Positions 10,430 to 21,239 of a DNA stretch of 64,000 nucleotides are shown here, piece after piece. Position numbers and translations under genes: made by a program. Location of the stretch: the NCBI GenBank assembly GCA_025602915.1, contig JAHLJZ010000023.1, positions 1-64,000 of the forward strand. Reading direction: 5' to 3'. How positions within the stretch are numbered: the first letter of the stretch is position 1; each line of letters starts with the position of its first letter. The notes beneath the pieces were generated by a model. It made no database searches. It was not told the origin of the DNA and saw nothing but the letters and a program-made list of their open reading frames with translations. The stretch is from Paraphysoderma sedebokerense. Taxonomy: Eukaryota > Blastocladiomycota > Physodermatomycetes > Physodermatales > Physodermataceae.

Positions 10430-11804
10430 ATGTTCAAAAAGTGAATATTTCCTCTTCTTTTTTCAATTGCTTTTGGTATATCAAATATACATTTATCGAT
10501 CACTTCACTAACCCTGGTCCTTAATACAGATTCAATCAAAGAGAAGATGTTTCGTCGCAATCTCAGTTAAAATCATCCGTTCAACGTAATATCAGGACGA
10601 AATTAATAGAGCAATTTCCAAAATTGGAACCGTTTCTAGATGAATTGATGCCGAAGAAAGTACAGATTGTTATTGTTAAATGGTAAGTTTCTGTTTTTGT
10701 TGATTTGGCGGTGACCTTGAGCGTGCTGTCTGTTATCAAATGAACGAGTCGACATCTTAAAATTCGATCTAAATTAAACGATAGAGGGAAATTGAAAATT
10801 AAAGGCTTGGCCTCATTATTGGCTATTTAAGCGAAAATGAACTGTCTTGACAAGTTGTAGAAATATACTCAAGGATGAGGTCGAGGACGCAGCAACATAA
10901 GAACTTACGTCGGATGTCAATTTCGTTCGGAATATGATTTCAACAATATGTTACTATCAAATTCGTTCATTCATTCTGACATCAATGTTCTTTGTCTCGA
11001 CTTTTGCAATTCTTCCCGATTATTCACGATGCAGACCGCAAAACCTCAATCCATGTTTACTGACAATCTTTCCACCCTCAAATTCCGGATAATAGCAAAG
11101 ATCATATTAATCTCCTTTCTGTGAATAACGAAATATTGTTCTTCAATCATTTCGACGGACCTTGGTTTCCCACGCTGAAAATCTTGCACCAATGTAAGTT
11201 GTAAAGTCCATTGATTTGGGCCTTCGCTTTCTCGCATCGATTTAACTTTCCTTTCGTGTCGATGAAAACACTCAAATATATATATTGCTTCCATTCTGAA
11301 CAGTTCCCTTCATGCTTCCGACCCTCCAAGTCGACCGAGGCGCTATAAAATTCATTCTATCTGGCGCGAACATTATGTGTCCTGGTCTGACGTCTCCTGG
11401 TGCACGTATGGAAACCGATATTACAGTTTCACCGGCAGATATAGAAAAGAATGGAGGAAAATTGGTCGCTGTAAAAGCAGAAGGCAAAGAATCAATCGTC
11501 TGTGTCGGATTGTTAAAAATGGGAGTCGCGGAAATGTAATATCTTAGTTTTTTTTCTTCTCCCGTTAAGCAAACTCAGGGCGGGCCAAATGTGTATGCTA
11601 ACAATGTTCTTTTCTCCCCTTGGTTATCTCTTGTCTTCAATTTTTCGCTTTCCTCCCTCATGTTCTGTCTCATTCTGCGATTTTCGGACAATCCACTCTG
11701 AATTTTTTCAAAACAATCGATATAGTCGAAAAGTCAACAAAGGTATAGCTATAGAGAATGTGCATTACTTGGGTGATCCGTTATGGCGCTTTGAGATGGT
11801 TTAG
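10430..11804 (+). CDS. TMA20: translation machinery-associated protein 20 (MCT-1/MCTS1 homolog)
   Basis: 190 aa from five exons: 10430..10440 (only 11 nt, MFK plus two bases), 10530..10682, 11096..11193, 11304..11535, 11726..11804. Tma20/MCTS1 pairs with DENR/Tma22 and acts in 40S recycling and reinitiation. The N-terminal domain reads [20 protein letters not shown], with [19 protein letters not shown]. The PUA domain (about residues 93-172) contains [27 protein letters not shown] and VCVGLLKM, and the end is [19 protein letters not shown]. Length and order match the family. The mini first exon is supported by MFKKF, which is near-invariant in the family. Intron 2 is long for this locus (413 bp) and shows no other feature. 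Confidence 0.93.
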
Positions 11805-12232
11805 AACATAATTGTGACATCGTAGCTGCGTCAACTTCGAGTACTAGGCTGATATAGGATTATGCTAATGTGCCTGGAAGTGTTGTAGCGCAATACAGAG
11901 CAAAAGCGGTGAGCTGCGCAATTAAAGGGAATCCGACCCAATATCCGAACAAAGACAACATTTGAAATTGAATAATAAACACAACAACTAGGTCTATACA
12001 CGTATGGGATGAAATGTTATGTATACAAAATGTTTCGATCGCAGATACCAACGAAACGAAACATCATGGATGGAGACTCTAAAAAGTATGTAATCACAAA
12101 TATCAACACAGTTTAGGACTTTGCTATTTCCCAACCAGTAAGACAAGAGCAAACAATAACTAGCTCAAGGTAATAGCCACAACATGAATTAGCTCATTGA
12201 CTTCAGTTTCACGGCCAATGGATTTACCGCCC
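11805..12232. other. convergent spacer, no gene seen
   Basis: 428 bp between the 3' ends of TMA20 (plus) and the first bHLH gene (minus). Only short shadow ORFs; no RNA gene recognised. Confidence 0.5.
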
Positions 12233-13420
12233 TCACTTCTCGTCATCATCTTCTTCATTGTCACCTGTGACTTGTCTGCTAAGGTTTCCAGCACCGTCAG
12301 ATCTTTGCGCTTCTCTCCTTTCCATTCCCAGTAACCTCCCAAAAGCAAAGTAAGCCGACAATGGATGTGGGACCGGAAATGCAGGGTAACTGCTTGGATT
12401 TGCAGCGGTTGATGTTGCTACAGAAGATGAGGCGGGAAGTTGCGTAAGATTGGGCATTTGAGAAGCATTGGGTAGGTGAGTCAATGAAGAAAAATTTGAC
12501 AAGTTTGACAGTGCGGCTAGATGAGGCGGTAGTGACGGCACTCCGGACATTATAGACTGTGGCCCCGATGTCTGAGTTGAATGACTTGAGCCTGCTTGAG
12601 ACGACGAAGCAATAGCAGGGTGTAATGGAAGAGACGGCGGTGACTGTAATCTTGCAGGAGGAGTACCACCTAACTTTGTGATCGTACTCCTAAGTTGATC
12701 GTTTTCAGCTTTCAGGTACTCAATGTACGCGGACAAATCGTTTATGGCCTCTGTTTAGAGCGAAAGAAAGGGTGTAAATGTGAATAAAATTATCCGGTAT
12801 CGCTTTATCCCAAGAACCGAGAAAAGCAGCACGTATTGATGATCTCAACATATATCTTCCCAAGACGATGTGCCCGGAGTCATCATATTCACATTACAAA
12901 TTAAGAATTAGCAACGCAACATACGATCAGCCAGCATCTTCTCCAGTGTCCATCTGTCAATGTTCTGCGATTCACTCTGTTTCAGTTGATTGATAAAATT
13001 GATTGATTTCTGCAACACCTCTCCCTGTGATTTATTTGTACACTCCGGCACAAGTTTAGACAATTCTGTCATCCCTGCTTGAATATAGTCTCTTCGTCGC
13101 TTTTCCCCCATCTTGCGAGACTCTCGCCTCTGCCGTAAACTGTCCGACGAATCCGGTGGTGTAGAAACTGAAGAATCATGGTCGTGGGCGCTGGGAGGTT
13201 GATGGTGATGGTGCTGTTGTTGCCGTTCGATATGGTGGACTGCAGCAAGAGCCTCTGTGAAATCTGGCGAGTGATGTTGCGAGTTGAACATATTAGTTTG
13301 GGAAGAGTCTGACTGACTCTGGTGGGGAGAGGATATCATTGCAGATAGAGCTTTTATGGCTGTATGCACATGTAAGGTGGTTTTGGTTGAACCTGAGAAG
13401 GGGCTTGGGCCGCCAGCCAT
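12233..13420 (-). CDS. bHLH-ZIP transcription factor, copy B (divergent basic region)
   Basis: 337 aa from two exons (12925..13420, 12233..12750). Helix-loop-helix of the CBF1/USF type: basic part RQRRESRKMGEKRRRDYIQ, then AGMTELSKLVPECTNKSQGEVLQKSINFINQL, followed across the intron by AINDLSAYIEYLKAENDQL, a leucine-zipper-like coil. The rest is low complexity (His/Gln-rich before, Ser/Pro/Asn-rich after). Compared with copy A just upstream on the same strand, the basic region has lost the usual His (SHKEVERRRR becomes SRKMGEKRRR) but keeps the Glu and Arg that read the E-box core. The intron sits at the identical codon in both genes, so this is a tandem duplicate that has begun to diverge in DNA binding. 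Nuclear; target unknown. Confidence 0.85.
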
Positions 13421-13832
13421 TCTTAGCTGGATATACACAACTTCGCTCTCAACATAAAAATACAGCAACTAAAAACCTGTCCAAATATTAAAATATATAA
13501 ATCTGTCCTCCTACTGCGTAAATGTCGAATCGGACTACAGTATCCCTTGCTTCCCAAGTAACAGCAACACACATCGGCGCGCTCAACGGCTTACGGAGTC
13601 AAATTAAAATAAATTCGCAATTTACATTGAACATAATCAATACTTTGCATATATTGATGACGACTTACAAATACTCATAATAGCTTAACTGACACAAATG
13701 CAATGATAGCAAAAATAGATGAAGTTAAGAACAACACAGGCGAATGTCGGAAAAATATACAATACAGTTAACTTGTTAAATGTCCCGTACCACTACAGCA
13801 TTAAACCGAAATTTAACATTGAGTTTCTATCT

Positions 13833-14851
13833 TTATTCTCTTCGGGTTTTCTTCTTTCCTGCGCTCCCAGATTCCGACGGTTTTCGCTTATTACCTGATC
13901 TCGAAGGACTACTTCTTCCACCGTCATGACCTTCACTATCACCGCCGAGCTCGCCTTCTCCACTTTCGTCTGCATGGCCGTTGGCTTCATTAGCGCTGTC
14001 ATCCCTTTCGTTATCTTTTTCTTTTTCAACTTGTCCTCCGTTAGAGGCGGTGGGAGCATTAGAACTGGCTCCGGCGGCGGCTGCACCCCATCCTCCGAAA
14101 TGCGGAGCAAAATAATGGGCCAAGTGAGGGTGGAGGGTCATAGCGGCAGCAGCGGCGTGGGTAGGGTATGCCGCAGCTGTAGGGGGAGGAGGAGGTTGTA
14201 AACGGGCTGGGGCTTCCCCGCCTAGATTAGCGATGGTGGAGCGAAGCTGTTCATTTTCGGCTTTTAAATATTCAATATATGCTGACAGATCATTAATCGC
14301 CTCTATTAAATTGGAAATCACAAATGAATAGTGGTTAAACAGATGTTGGAGAAAGAGGGAATCTCTATGCATGAAGTGGCACCATGCAGAAACCAAAACT
14401 GGGATTAAGAACTGAACTTACGATCTGCCAACATTTTATCCAAAGTCCACCTTTCAGCGTTACGACCCTCAGTTTCTTTCAAGGAGCTGATATAAGTGAC
14501 TGCTTTATGTAGGATATCTCCTTTATTTCTCTCACTGCAATTTGGAATCAACTTTGCTAATTCATTGATCCCAGCATTGATATGCTCTCTCCTTCGTCTC
14601 TCGACTTCTTTGTGAGATTCTCGACGCTGACGGAGCCACTCTTCAGATCCAGGAATTGGCTTGCCCGCTTCATATGCTGCTTGCTGCTGTTGCTGCTCTT
14701 CGATTTGTTGAACGGCAGCCAACGCTTCCAAAGAGCCATCGTCTTGTGTGTGTCTGGCATGATGAGGATGCATGCCCATTGGTGAGGAACCATCGGGATT
14801 TTGTTGCGGTGAGGACATCATCAGGGCGACTTTGAGACTAGTTGCAGCCAT
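13833..14851 (-). CDS. bHLH-ZIP transcription factor, copy A (CBF1/USF type)
   Basis: 299 aa from two exons (14422..14851, 13833..14302). Basic region RQRRESHKEVERRRREHIN has the His-Glu-Arg triad of CACGTG-binding class B bHLH proteins. It is followed by AGINELAKLIPNCSERNKGDILHKAVTYISSL, then AINDLSAYIEYLKAENEQLR as zipper. Flanks are Gln-rich at the N-terminus and Ala/Pro-rich, then acidic, then a basic C-terminal tail (NKRKPSESGSAGKKKTRRE) that may serve as a nuclear signal. In other fungi CBF1-type factors control sulfur, respiratory or ribosomal genes; which applies here is unknown. A consensus ATCACGTG lies about 335 bp upstream (15183-15190), compatible with autoregulation. Confidence 0.9.
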
Positions 14852-15522
14852 TCGATAATGGGGAAGATTGTAGTTACAAAAATGTTAAGTATGGATAAAT
14901 CCAGGCTAATCTGTACAAAGAATTGACAACATAAATTGTGTATTAGCGCACAAGCAAACTACATCTGTCATTTACGGCAATTCACAATTTGACTGAACAG
15001 ACAAGAAGCACAAGGCTTAAGGTAGACGGAGGGATGATGTACCTTGTTAACTGCTCTGATAACGTAGTTGTGATAACTTTACAAAAGTGTGATATCAGAT
15101 GAAAAAAACGTGAGCAGGGGAATTGGGGGAATTTGGGAGGAAGAGATGACGGTGTGACATACGCCTGACTGGCCTATCGTGCATCACGTGGCTTTAATTG
15201 ACAAGGGGCTTGGCGTGTGCAACGGAGAATCTGCTATTGTTAATTCATACAGTAACAGCATGAATATTTGATAATATTTGCAAATATAATCCTTGCTCTT
15301 GATAGTGTAAGATAATCGGCTAGAACTCCCATGATTAACGTCCATCTCAAAATAGTTATCGAACATTGGGTCAGATGAAGGTGCACGCGTCCAGTATTCA
15401 AACATCTGTTGCAGATTGAGGAAAAACGGACCGTGTACGCTTACCTCAAATCGGACACTACCTGAAAAGGAACACTTTTTATCTCATTAATTTCATTAAT
15501 GTTCATTATATGTAACCAGTAA
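14852..15522. other. bHLH copy A promoter region, no gene seen
   Basis: 670 bp between the bHLH start and the 3' end of the dehydrogenase, both on minus. Contains the E-box described separately; remaining ORFs are short and unlike any family. Confidence 0.5.
15185..15190. promoter_or_regulatory. E-box CACGTG upstream of bHLH copy A
   Basis: Sits in ATCACGTGG, matching the RTCACGTG consensus of CBF1/USF-type factors such as the one encoded just downstream. Confidence 0.4.
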
Positions 15523-16722
15523 TTACAAGTCGGCGCTAATGCCTGTCCACTCCGCGCTAATATTCCACAGTTTCTCACCCATTTCCTTATCGAAAGCATG
15601 CTTATTGTTAATCTTCGCTTCCTTTATATTATCGTAGTAAGCTCCATTCTTGAGCGCAGCTTCTGGCGCTGTGGCACAATAAATGGATGTAGCGGCACCA
15701 TCTTCTTCTGACAACATAAAGAATTTGATGACTTTTTGAACAATATACGGCATGTGTTTCCAAATATCAGTGGCAACGACACCTGATTTGCAGAAAAAGA
15801 CAAATGAAAAGTCGGTTCATATTGATCTCAGGTCACATCAGACTGAATAAAAAGACATACCAGGATGAAGGCTGTAGGATGTGACGCCAGTTCCTTCTAA
15901 CTTCTCCGCCAGCGATATACTAAACATTATATTGGCTAGTTTACTCACGCCGTATTCTGACAAATGTAAATATGAACCCGGGCTTTTCAATTTGTCAAAC
16001 GGAATACCGTCTCTGGCCATTCCGTGAGCTTTTGAAGCTACGTTCACAATTCGAGAAGGGGCGCTCAATTTCAGCAGGGGCAGTAATAAACGGGTCAAAA
16101 GGTAATGTCCTAAATGGTTCGTTGCGAATACCAGTTCAAAGCCCTAGATTCAAAAAACGAAAGTCAGCAATCAAGGATCTATCCACTCTAGTATGCAGAA
16201 AGAGAAACCACTAACCTGCTTCGATAGATTTGGGCTATTGTCGGCAATAGAACCAATTCCGGCATTATTAATCAGTAAATGTAGTTTATCAAATTTAGAT
16301 TTAAACTCTTCTGCAAATTTTCGAACACTATCTAAGTCAGATGTATCCAATTGCAAGAATGAAATATTCTGATTGTTGGTTTCTGCCTTCAACTTCTCAA
16401 CCGCTGCTTCGGCCTTTTCGATTGAACGACAGCCTAAAACAACAGTTGCCCCCGCGCCTGCGAATGTTTTTGCTGTGAAGTATCCTAAAGATTCACGTTT
16501 GAGTAATCCGCAAGTGAATGGTAATTCTGAGAGTTACGAATGTGTTCCGTACCTATCCCAGCATTTCCGCCTTGGGGAACCGAAATCATAGATAAGATCC
16601 AAACATTGTCGTTTAATAATGATAGCATTTACGCAGCTAGATAGAACGGATTGAAGAGTATACATACCTGTAACAATTGCAACTTTTCCATCAAGTCGTT
16701 CTGGAGGAGAGTACTTTGGCAT
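15523..16722 (-). CDS. short-chain dehydrogenase, retinol-dehydrogenase-like
   Basis: 294 aa from five exons: 16668..16722, 16553..16570 (18 nt), 16216..16484, 15861..16143, 15523..15782. An NAD(P)-dependent Rossmann oxidoreductase: cofactor motif VAIVTGGNAGIG is rebuilt across the first three exons, NNAGIG at about residue 108, FELVFATNHLGHYLLTRLLL, IVNVASKAHG with the catalytic Ser, and the YGVSK active-site Tyr-Lys. It resembles the RDH/WWOX-type 'classical' SDRs of fungi rather than fatty-acid enzymes. No signal peptide or membrane anchor seen, so cytosolic. Substrate unknown. The 18-nt exon encodes part of the glycine motif, so its loss would disrupt cofactor binding. Confidence 0.88.
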
Positions 16723-17247
16723 GTTGGTTCAGATTGCTTCTCAATAAATAAAGTAAATATCAAGATTCCTACTGATCAGTGGTTTTCGTTGAAATGTAGC
16801 TGTGGTTGAAATTGGAAGAGGGCAGTAGCTTTTTATGATGCTGAAAAATTTGCGGTGCGGACGGTTGAATTTGTAATCTGTGATTCTACAGCGTTGGGTT
16901 CTACAGCGCTCGAGGGCGTGAGGGCATGCATTAGCAACTTAGTAAGCCACAAGATGTGAATTTGGACTTGCGGAGAATTTGCAACTCCTTTGCATCATCA
17001 GGCGATATTAGACGCAATGCTTTTTCTGTGAGTCTGTTATGAATTTGTTTATCCAATCATTACAATAGTCAAGCTCGGCTTCAGTGGGCTGATTTGATTC
17101 ACAATTCACTTCGCAGCGACTTTATATTCAGTATCCGAGCAAGAGATGGTTTTATGTACATTTCATACAATCTCTATAAATTTAAGTTTTAAAATCTATA
17201 AATTATAGGTCCAAAACTACATACCAATATTGTGATTCTTCTCAAAT

Positions 17248-18432
17248 TTAACTATTCAATTCTGTCACACTCTCGGTCTGAGGTTCAGTCCCAACCCTCA
17301 GTCGCCAACGAAGATAGAGAAAGCTCGGAACACTGACAACTAAAACACTCACGATCCAGCATATTACTGCGGCTCCCGCAAATCCGATCAGAGGCGCTAT
17401 AAATGATGATGAAATTGCAAACACGCCAACACTTGAGCTCCCCAACATCAATGGAGCGATTGCGCCGGACGAAACCCGCTCGCCAGACGAAATCCATACT
17501 GAAACCATACTGGTCATAAAAATAATTGGGAAAACTGATGCCACTCCACCAGCGTACGCAGAGAACGAGCTAATCAAGATAGATAAACCTTTGCAAATAA
17601 AGCGATTTCAATATGAGTAGAAAACATGTCAAATGGTAAACCTTTTACATACCAATAAATACTCCAGCAAACAGACCCCGCAAAATAATTACAAAAAATG
17701 GTATCTTGGCCCTCCCTCTCGGCGCTGGTCTAGATTTCCAACCAGCAAGCACACCACAAATTATCAGTAATCCAGTAAATCCAATTCCGATAGTGTACGG
17801 TATCGTCATATCCGTTTTCTTTCCTACTCATTGACATTAGTTTATATCATGATATTTTGTCCACAGATATCATAATCTTACCATTGACGGCTCGCAAAAT
17901 TGTCACCAAGCTGATGGCAAATCCAAGCCAAATCATCGTGGAAGTTATCAGTACACTAGCGAGTAACCTGTACATTGATATCCCAGGGAACCACCTTCTA
18001 TAGATATTTGGAAGGTACTATAACATGTAAAAATCAAGCATAAATTTAATCACCTGATGGAAACTCTGAAAATCGTATTCGTCCTAGACCGATTGACCCT
18101 CAATCTCTGATTTCGAAAAGTCAATAAAAAAGGGTGATAGGTGAACTTACTCTCCACAAAATCAAAAATCCACCATTCAGTACCATTCCCGGTGAAACAC
18201 TCATCAAAGCTCTCTGAAACTCTGATACTCCATTGTCTTTTCCACTAAATTGTACCCAAAATCCGTAAGCAGCCGGCACAATAGTCGTCGGAATACTACC
18301 CAAAACCCCACCAACGACACCTCCGAATCGTTCAATCGCTAAACTAACAAGGATGGCAACCGCACATGCAAATAAACCTGAGACAATGATGGTAACCGGG
18401 ATATTGGAGGTATCCGTTGAGGTTGTCGACAT
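17248..18432 (-). CDS. polytopic membrane protein, unknown function
   Basis: 320 aa from five exons: 18151..18432, 18054..18106, 17882..17997, 17653..17823, 17248..17588. At least eight hydrophobic segments. The N-terminal part has VTIIVSGLFACAVAILVSLA and the glycine-rich loop GGVVGGVLGSIPTTIVPA, probably a re-entrant or helix-packing motif; a similar Gly/Pro motif recurs less clearly near SSFSAYAGGVASVFPIIFMT in the last exon. An in-frame Met 13 codons upstream (18471) is an alternative start. The intron between exons 1 and 2 is only 44 nt. No family recalled with confidence; a transporter-like role is inference only. Confidence 0.75.
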
Positions 18433-19168
18433 AAGTTGAAGGTTGAAGATTGCCGTGGAGGCTTGATTCAATTTTCGAAATTTGGTGGTTCAAGATTTCG
18501 ATGTGCGATGGGCGCCAAATTTTTGGCGACATCAATATGGAATATGGCCGGCCAAATCTGACTGATTACTGAGCTGGCATTTGGTACGCTAACTATATAT
18601 AATTTTGGTTCAATATTAAGAGATTTTATAGTAATGTATTGTCTAAATTTCCGTCTTAATCCTCTTGAAAAGCTGCTGATGTAGCACTATGGGTTAAACC
18701 ACTACACTCGATCACACGCACGCTTCAGCGAGATATTGATTCTCAATCTCTATATATAAAACATCTTAAAATCACACTCGATCACTGTGACATCTATTTA
18801 CGATATATACAAGCTCCCAAAATGAATAATAACAATATAATCTATAATCTACCAATAATCAACGTACACTTAACCAATCGTCGTCATATACTCCTAACTC
18901 GTCCCCTCAGAACCCAAGATGCAAAGGGCCACATACACCAAGTTCTTTTTCTCAGTCGCGGGTAGGATTTAACGAGCGAGAATTCAATATACAAAAGAAG
19001 AAAGCAAGTTTAATCCAAGCCGATCGTTGAACGTCTTTTACGTTTCAACCAGCTATCATTTGATCTCATACCCCTCATGGACTTTTACATCTGGGTTCAA
19101 TGGTAAAAGGAGTAATGCAATCCGATTGATTAGGTGGAAATGATTTAGTGACTGTAGTAGTGTAATAT
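18433..19168. other. 3' flank of the first RGS gene
   Basis: About 735 bp without a supported gene. From about 18,710 onward it is paralogous to the corresponding flank of the second RGS gene (about 21,240-21,640) and so belongs to the duplicated unit. Confidence 0.5.
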
Positions 19169-20900
19169 TTAAAGTCTATAACCGGGGACCAAAATAAAAG
19201 GCAAGAATACAATTGCGGTAACGATTGTATTCATCACAACCATTTTAAGGCCTTTGTGGACGTGTGCCTTTCGTGCTTTCAAGTCTCGAATTCGATTGAA
19301 ATGGAAGAAAGTTGTCTCGGTGACGCTAAAAAAATGAGATTTAAGGGTATAATATCAGATAGATTTGTCGATCATGTTTTAATTAACGACAGTAAATTTA
19401 GTTACCCAGCGAGAGCAAATACTAATGCAACAGGATTCAATCAACAACATGCGAACGAGAGATATCAAAGGTTCATTATTTAGTGACTTTACCAGCACGC
19501 AAGCCACACAAGAAAAAAAAACCTACCGGGTCAGAGCTCCTCATGTTTTGCCCACATATTGATAAATCCCTAAACACCAAAGTCAGTTTCTATTAAGAAC
19601 CAACAAACGTAACTAGTCATGAAACATCAAAACGAAATTATCACACTTACAAACCAAAGAATCGGAGATGCGACAAACCGAGATGTAACTGGTCTAACAT
19701 CCAGAAATATGTAGGTGAAAATCCAACTCAATGCGGCTGAAATACAAATAAGTCCAATCACAAGTCGAAGCATCGAGTGCATGTAGGTTAAATTGGTGGA
19801 GTAACTTGAAGCGAGGAAACGCGGGTAGGAATCCTAAAAAAAAATTAACTATCAGTATCACACTAAGCATTCTGTGGGATAATTATATAGAATTCAACCA
19901 TATTCATAGTCTCAAGTATATGTTGCTTCACGTCTGCAAAAACGGAAGGATCAAACCGTTTTCCTTTATTTAATGCCTCTTCGACCGATTTTCTTATCGG
20001 TTGCGGGATATTCAACTCTTTTTTACCCCCCGGTAACAGATACGTTTCGAACAATCTTTGAGCGTTCTTGATGACTTCGGATTTACTCACATTTCTAGTA
20101 TTCACGACCTTAATTTTCCCGTCTACTTCAATTTTAACGGACGTCTTGGCGTTGATTGGCGCTCCGTTGTGGCGGTTGGATACCCCGGAACCAGAGTATA
20201 ACTGTTTGTAATAGACTTTCCATAAATTAGCGTGAGCGTCCAAGTCGACCCAGAAATCTATGTTCTCGGCTGAATGTTCCTTCTCCTTAAGGTAGAGGTA
20301 AAAATGATATAGTGACACAGGTGGACCAGTTTTTCGGGACAGTACTTGTTCAAGAGTTGGTACGCCTCCTGTCGAACATTCAAAACACAGTTAACATTTC
20401 ATCATTCTTTCAAAATTAAAACAACGTGTTCAATAGTTTACCTTCTCCGGCAATAAAAGTTTTAACAGAAGGATCGTTCCGAAAATTAGAAGCGCTATCT
20501 CCCAACCCAATAAAAGAACCAGTCTGCGACGAAGTCTGTGATTTGGTCTGTGAAGAAGTCTGTGATCTAGTCTGTGAGGAAGTCTCTTTCATCATCAACA
20601 CTGAAATTTGAAAATATCAATTGTCAAATATCGCTGAACAATCGCAAAAGAGATAAATATTCTTCCAATAAACAAACTTGAATCCTTGATACCCTCCCCT
20701 TTTTAAATCTTACACTCGCCATGACCTGAAGTCCTGAAGACAATTTCGCAACGCGATTGGTACAACAACAATTACACGATCCACGAACAATCCATGATTG
20801 ATTAACACGTATTGTCATGTTAAATGAGTCGAAGTCAGACAACACACAAACGTAACAAACTTCAATATTTTGAATGTGATTCGTTTATCGTTTATTTTAT
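18710..20900. repeat. segmental duplication, unit 1
   Basis: Direct duplication of about 2.2 kb carrying one Rax1-like RGS gene and its 3' flank. Corresponding bases in unit 2 lie 2,469 bp further on in the best-matching part. Similarity is uneven: about 307 bp (19,382-19,688) is identical, while other coding exons differ at many silent sites and flanks differ by indels. Confidence 0.8.
19169..20595 (-). CDS. Rax1-like RGS-domain membrane protein, copy 1
   Basis: RGS domain followed by membrane segments, the layout of fungal Rax1 (polarity/bud-site landmark) and related RGS-TM proteins. Exons 20442..20595, 19899..20368, 19651..19833 are firm and encode the N-terminus, the RGS core (SLYHFYLYLKEKEHSAENID, FWVDL, RFDPSVFADVKQHILETMNM) and TM1 (LRLVIGLICISAALSWIFTY). 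The conserved exon 19169..19325 adds TETTFFHFNRIR, a last TM and the end VPGYRL. The joining piece is uncertain: using 19556..19569 with a GTGGGC donor gives 325 aa in frame; reading on instead stops at 19531 (281 aa). The N-terminus carries five SQT repeats. The upstream GTG frame extension is not used, and a 5'UTR intron is likely. Confidence 0.8.
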
Positions 20901-21239
20901 AAGTGTAACATAACAGTTAAGAACCGTGAACGGTATAGTGTGGCCGCTTACAGTACAAGAGATGTGAAGGGTATATCTTGTACACGTATCGTGTAGGGGA
21001 AATTGTTGACTACAGTATCACATATAGAGAACTGTGAATAACCACGTCATAACTATCACAGTACCATGATACTGAATACATTATCGTCCCGGGCTGATAC
21101 CCTGTGGTAGTGGACCTCTATTCCTAACAATAACGACTCACCTCGTTGGACGATACAGTAACACTCAATTCGTAATTTTTAATGGTTGTGTGAGTACCGT
21201 TGAGGTTTGTAGCATGTAACTTCACGAGTTCTCAAGTTC

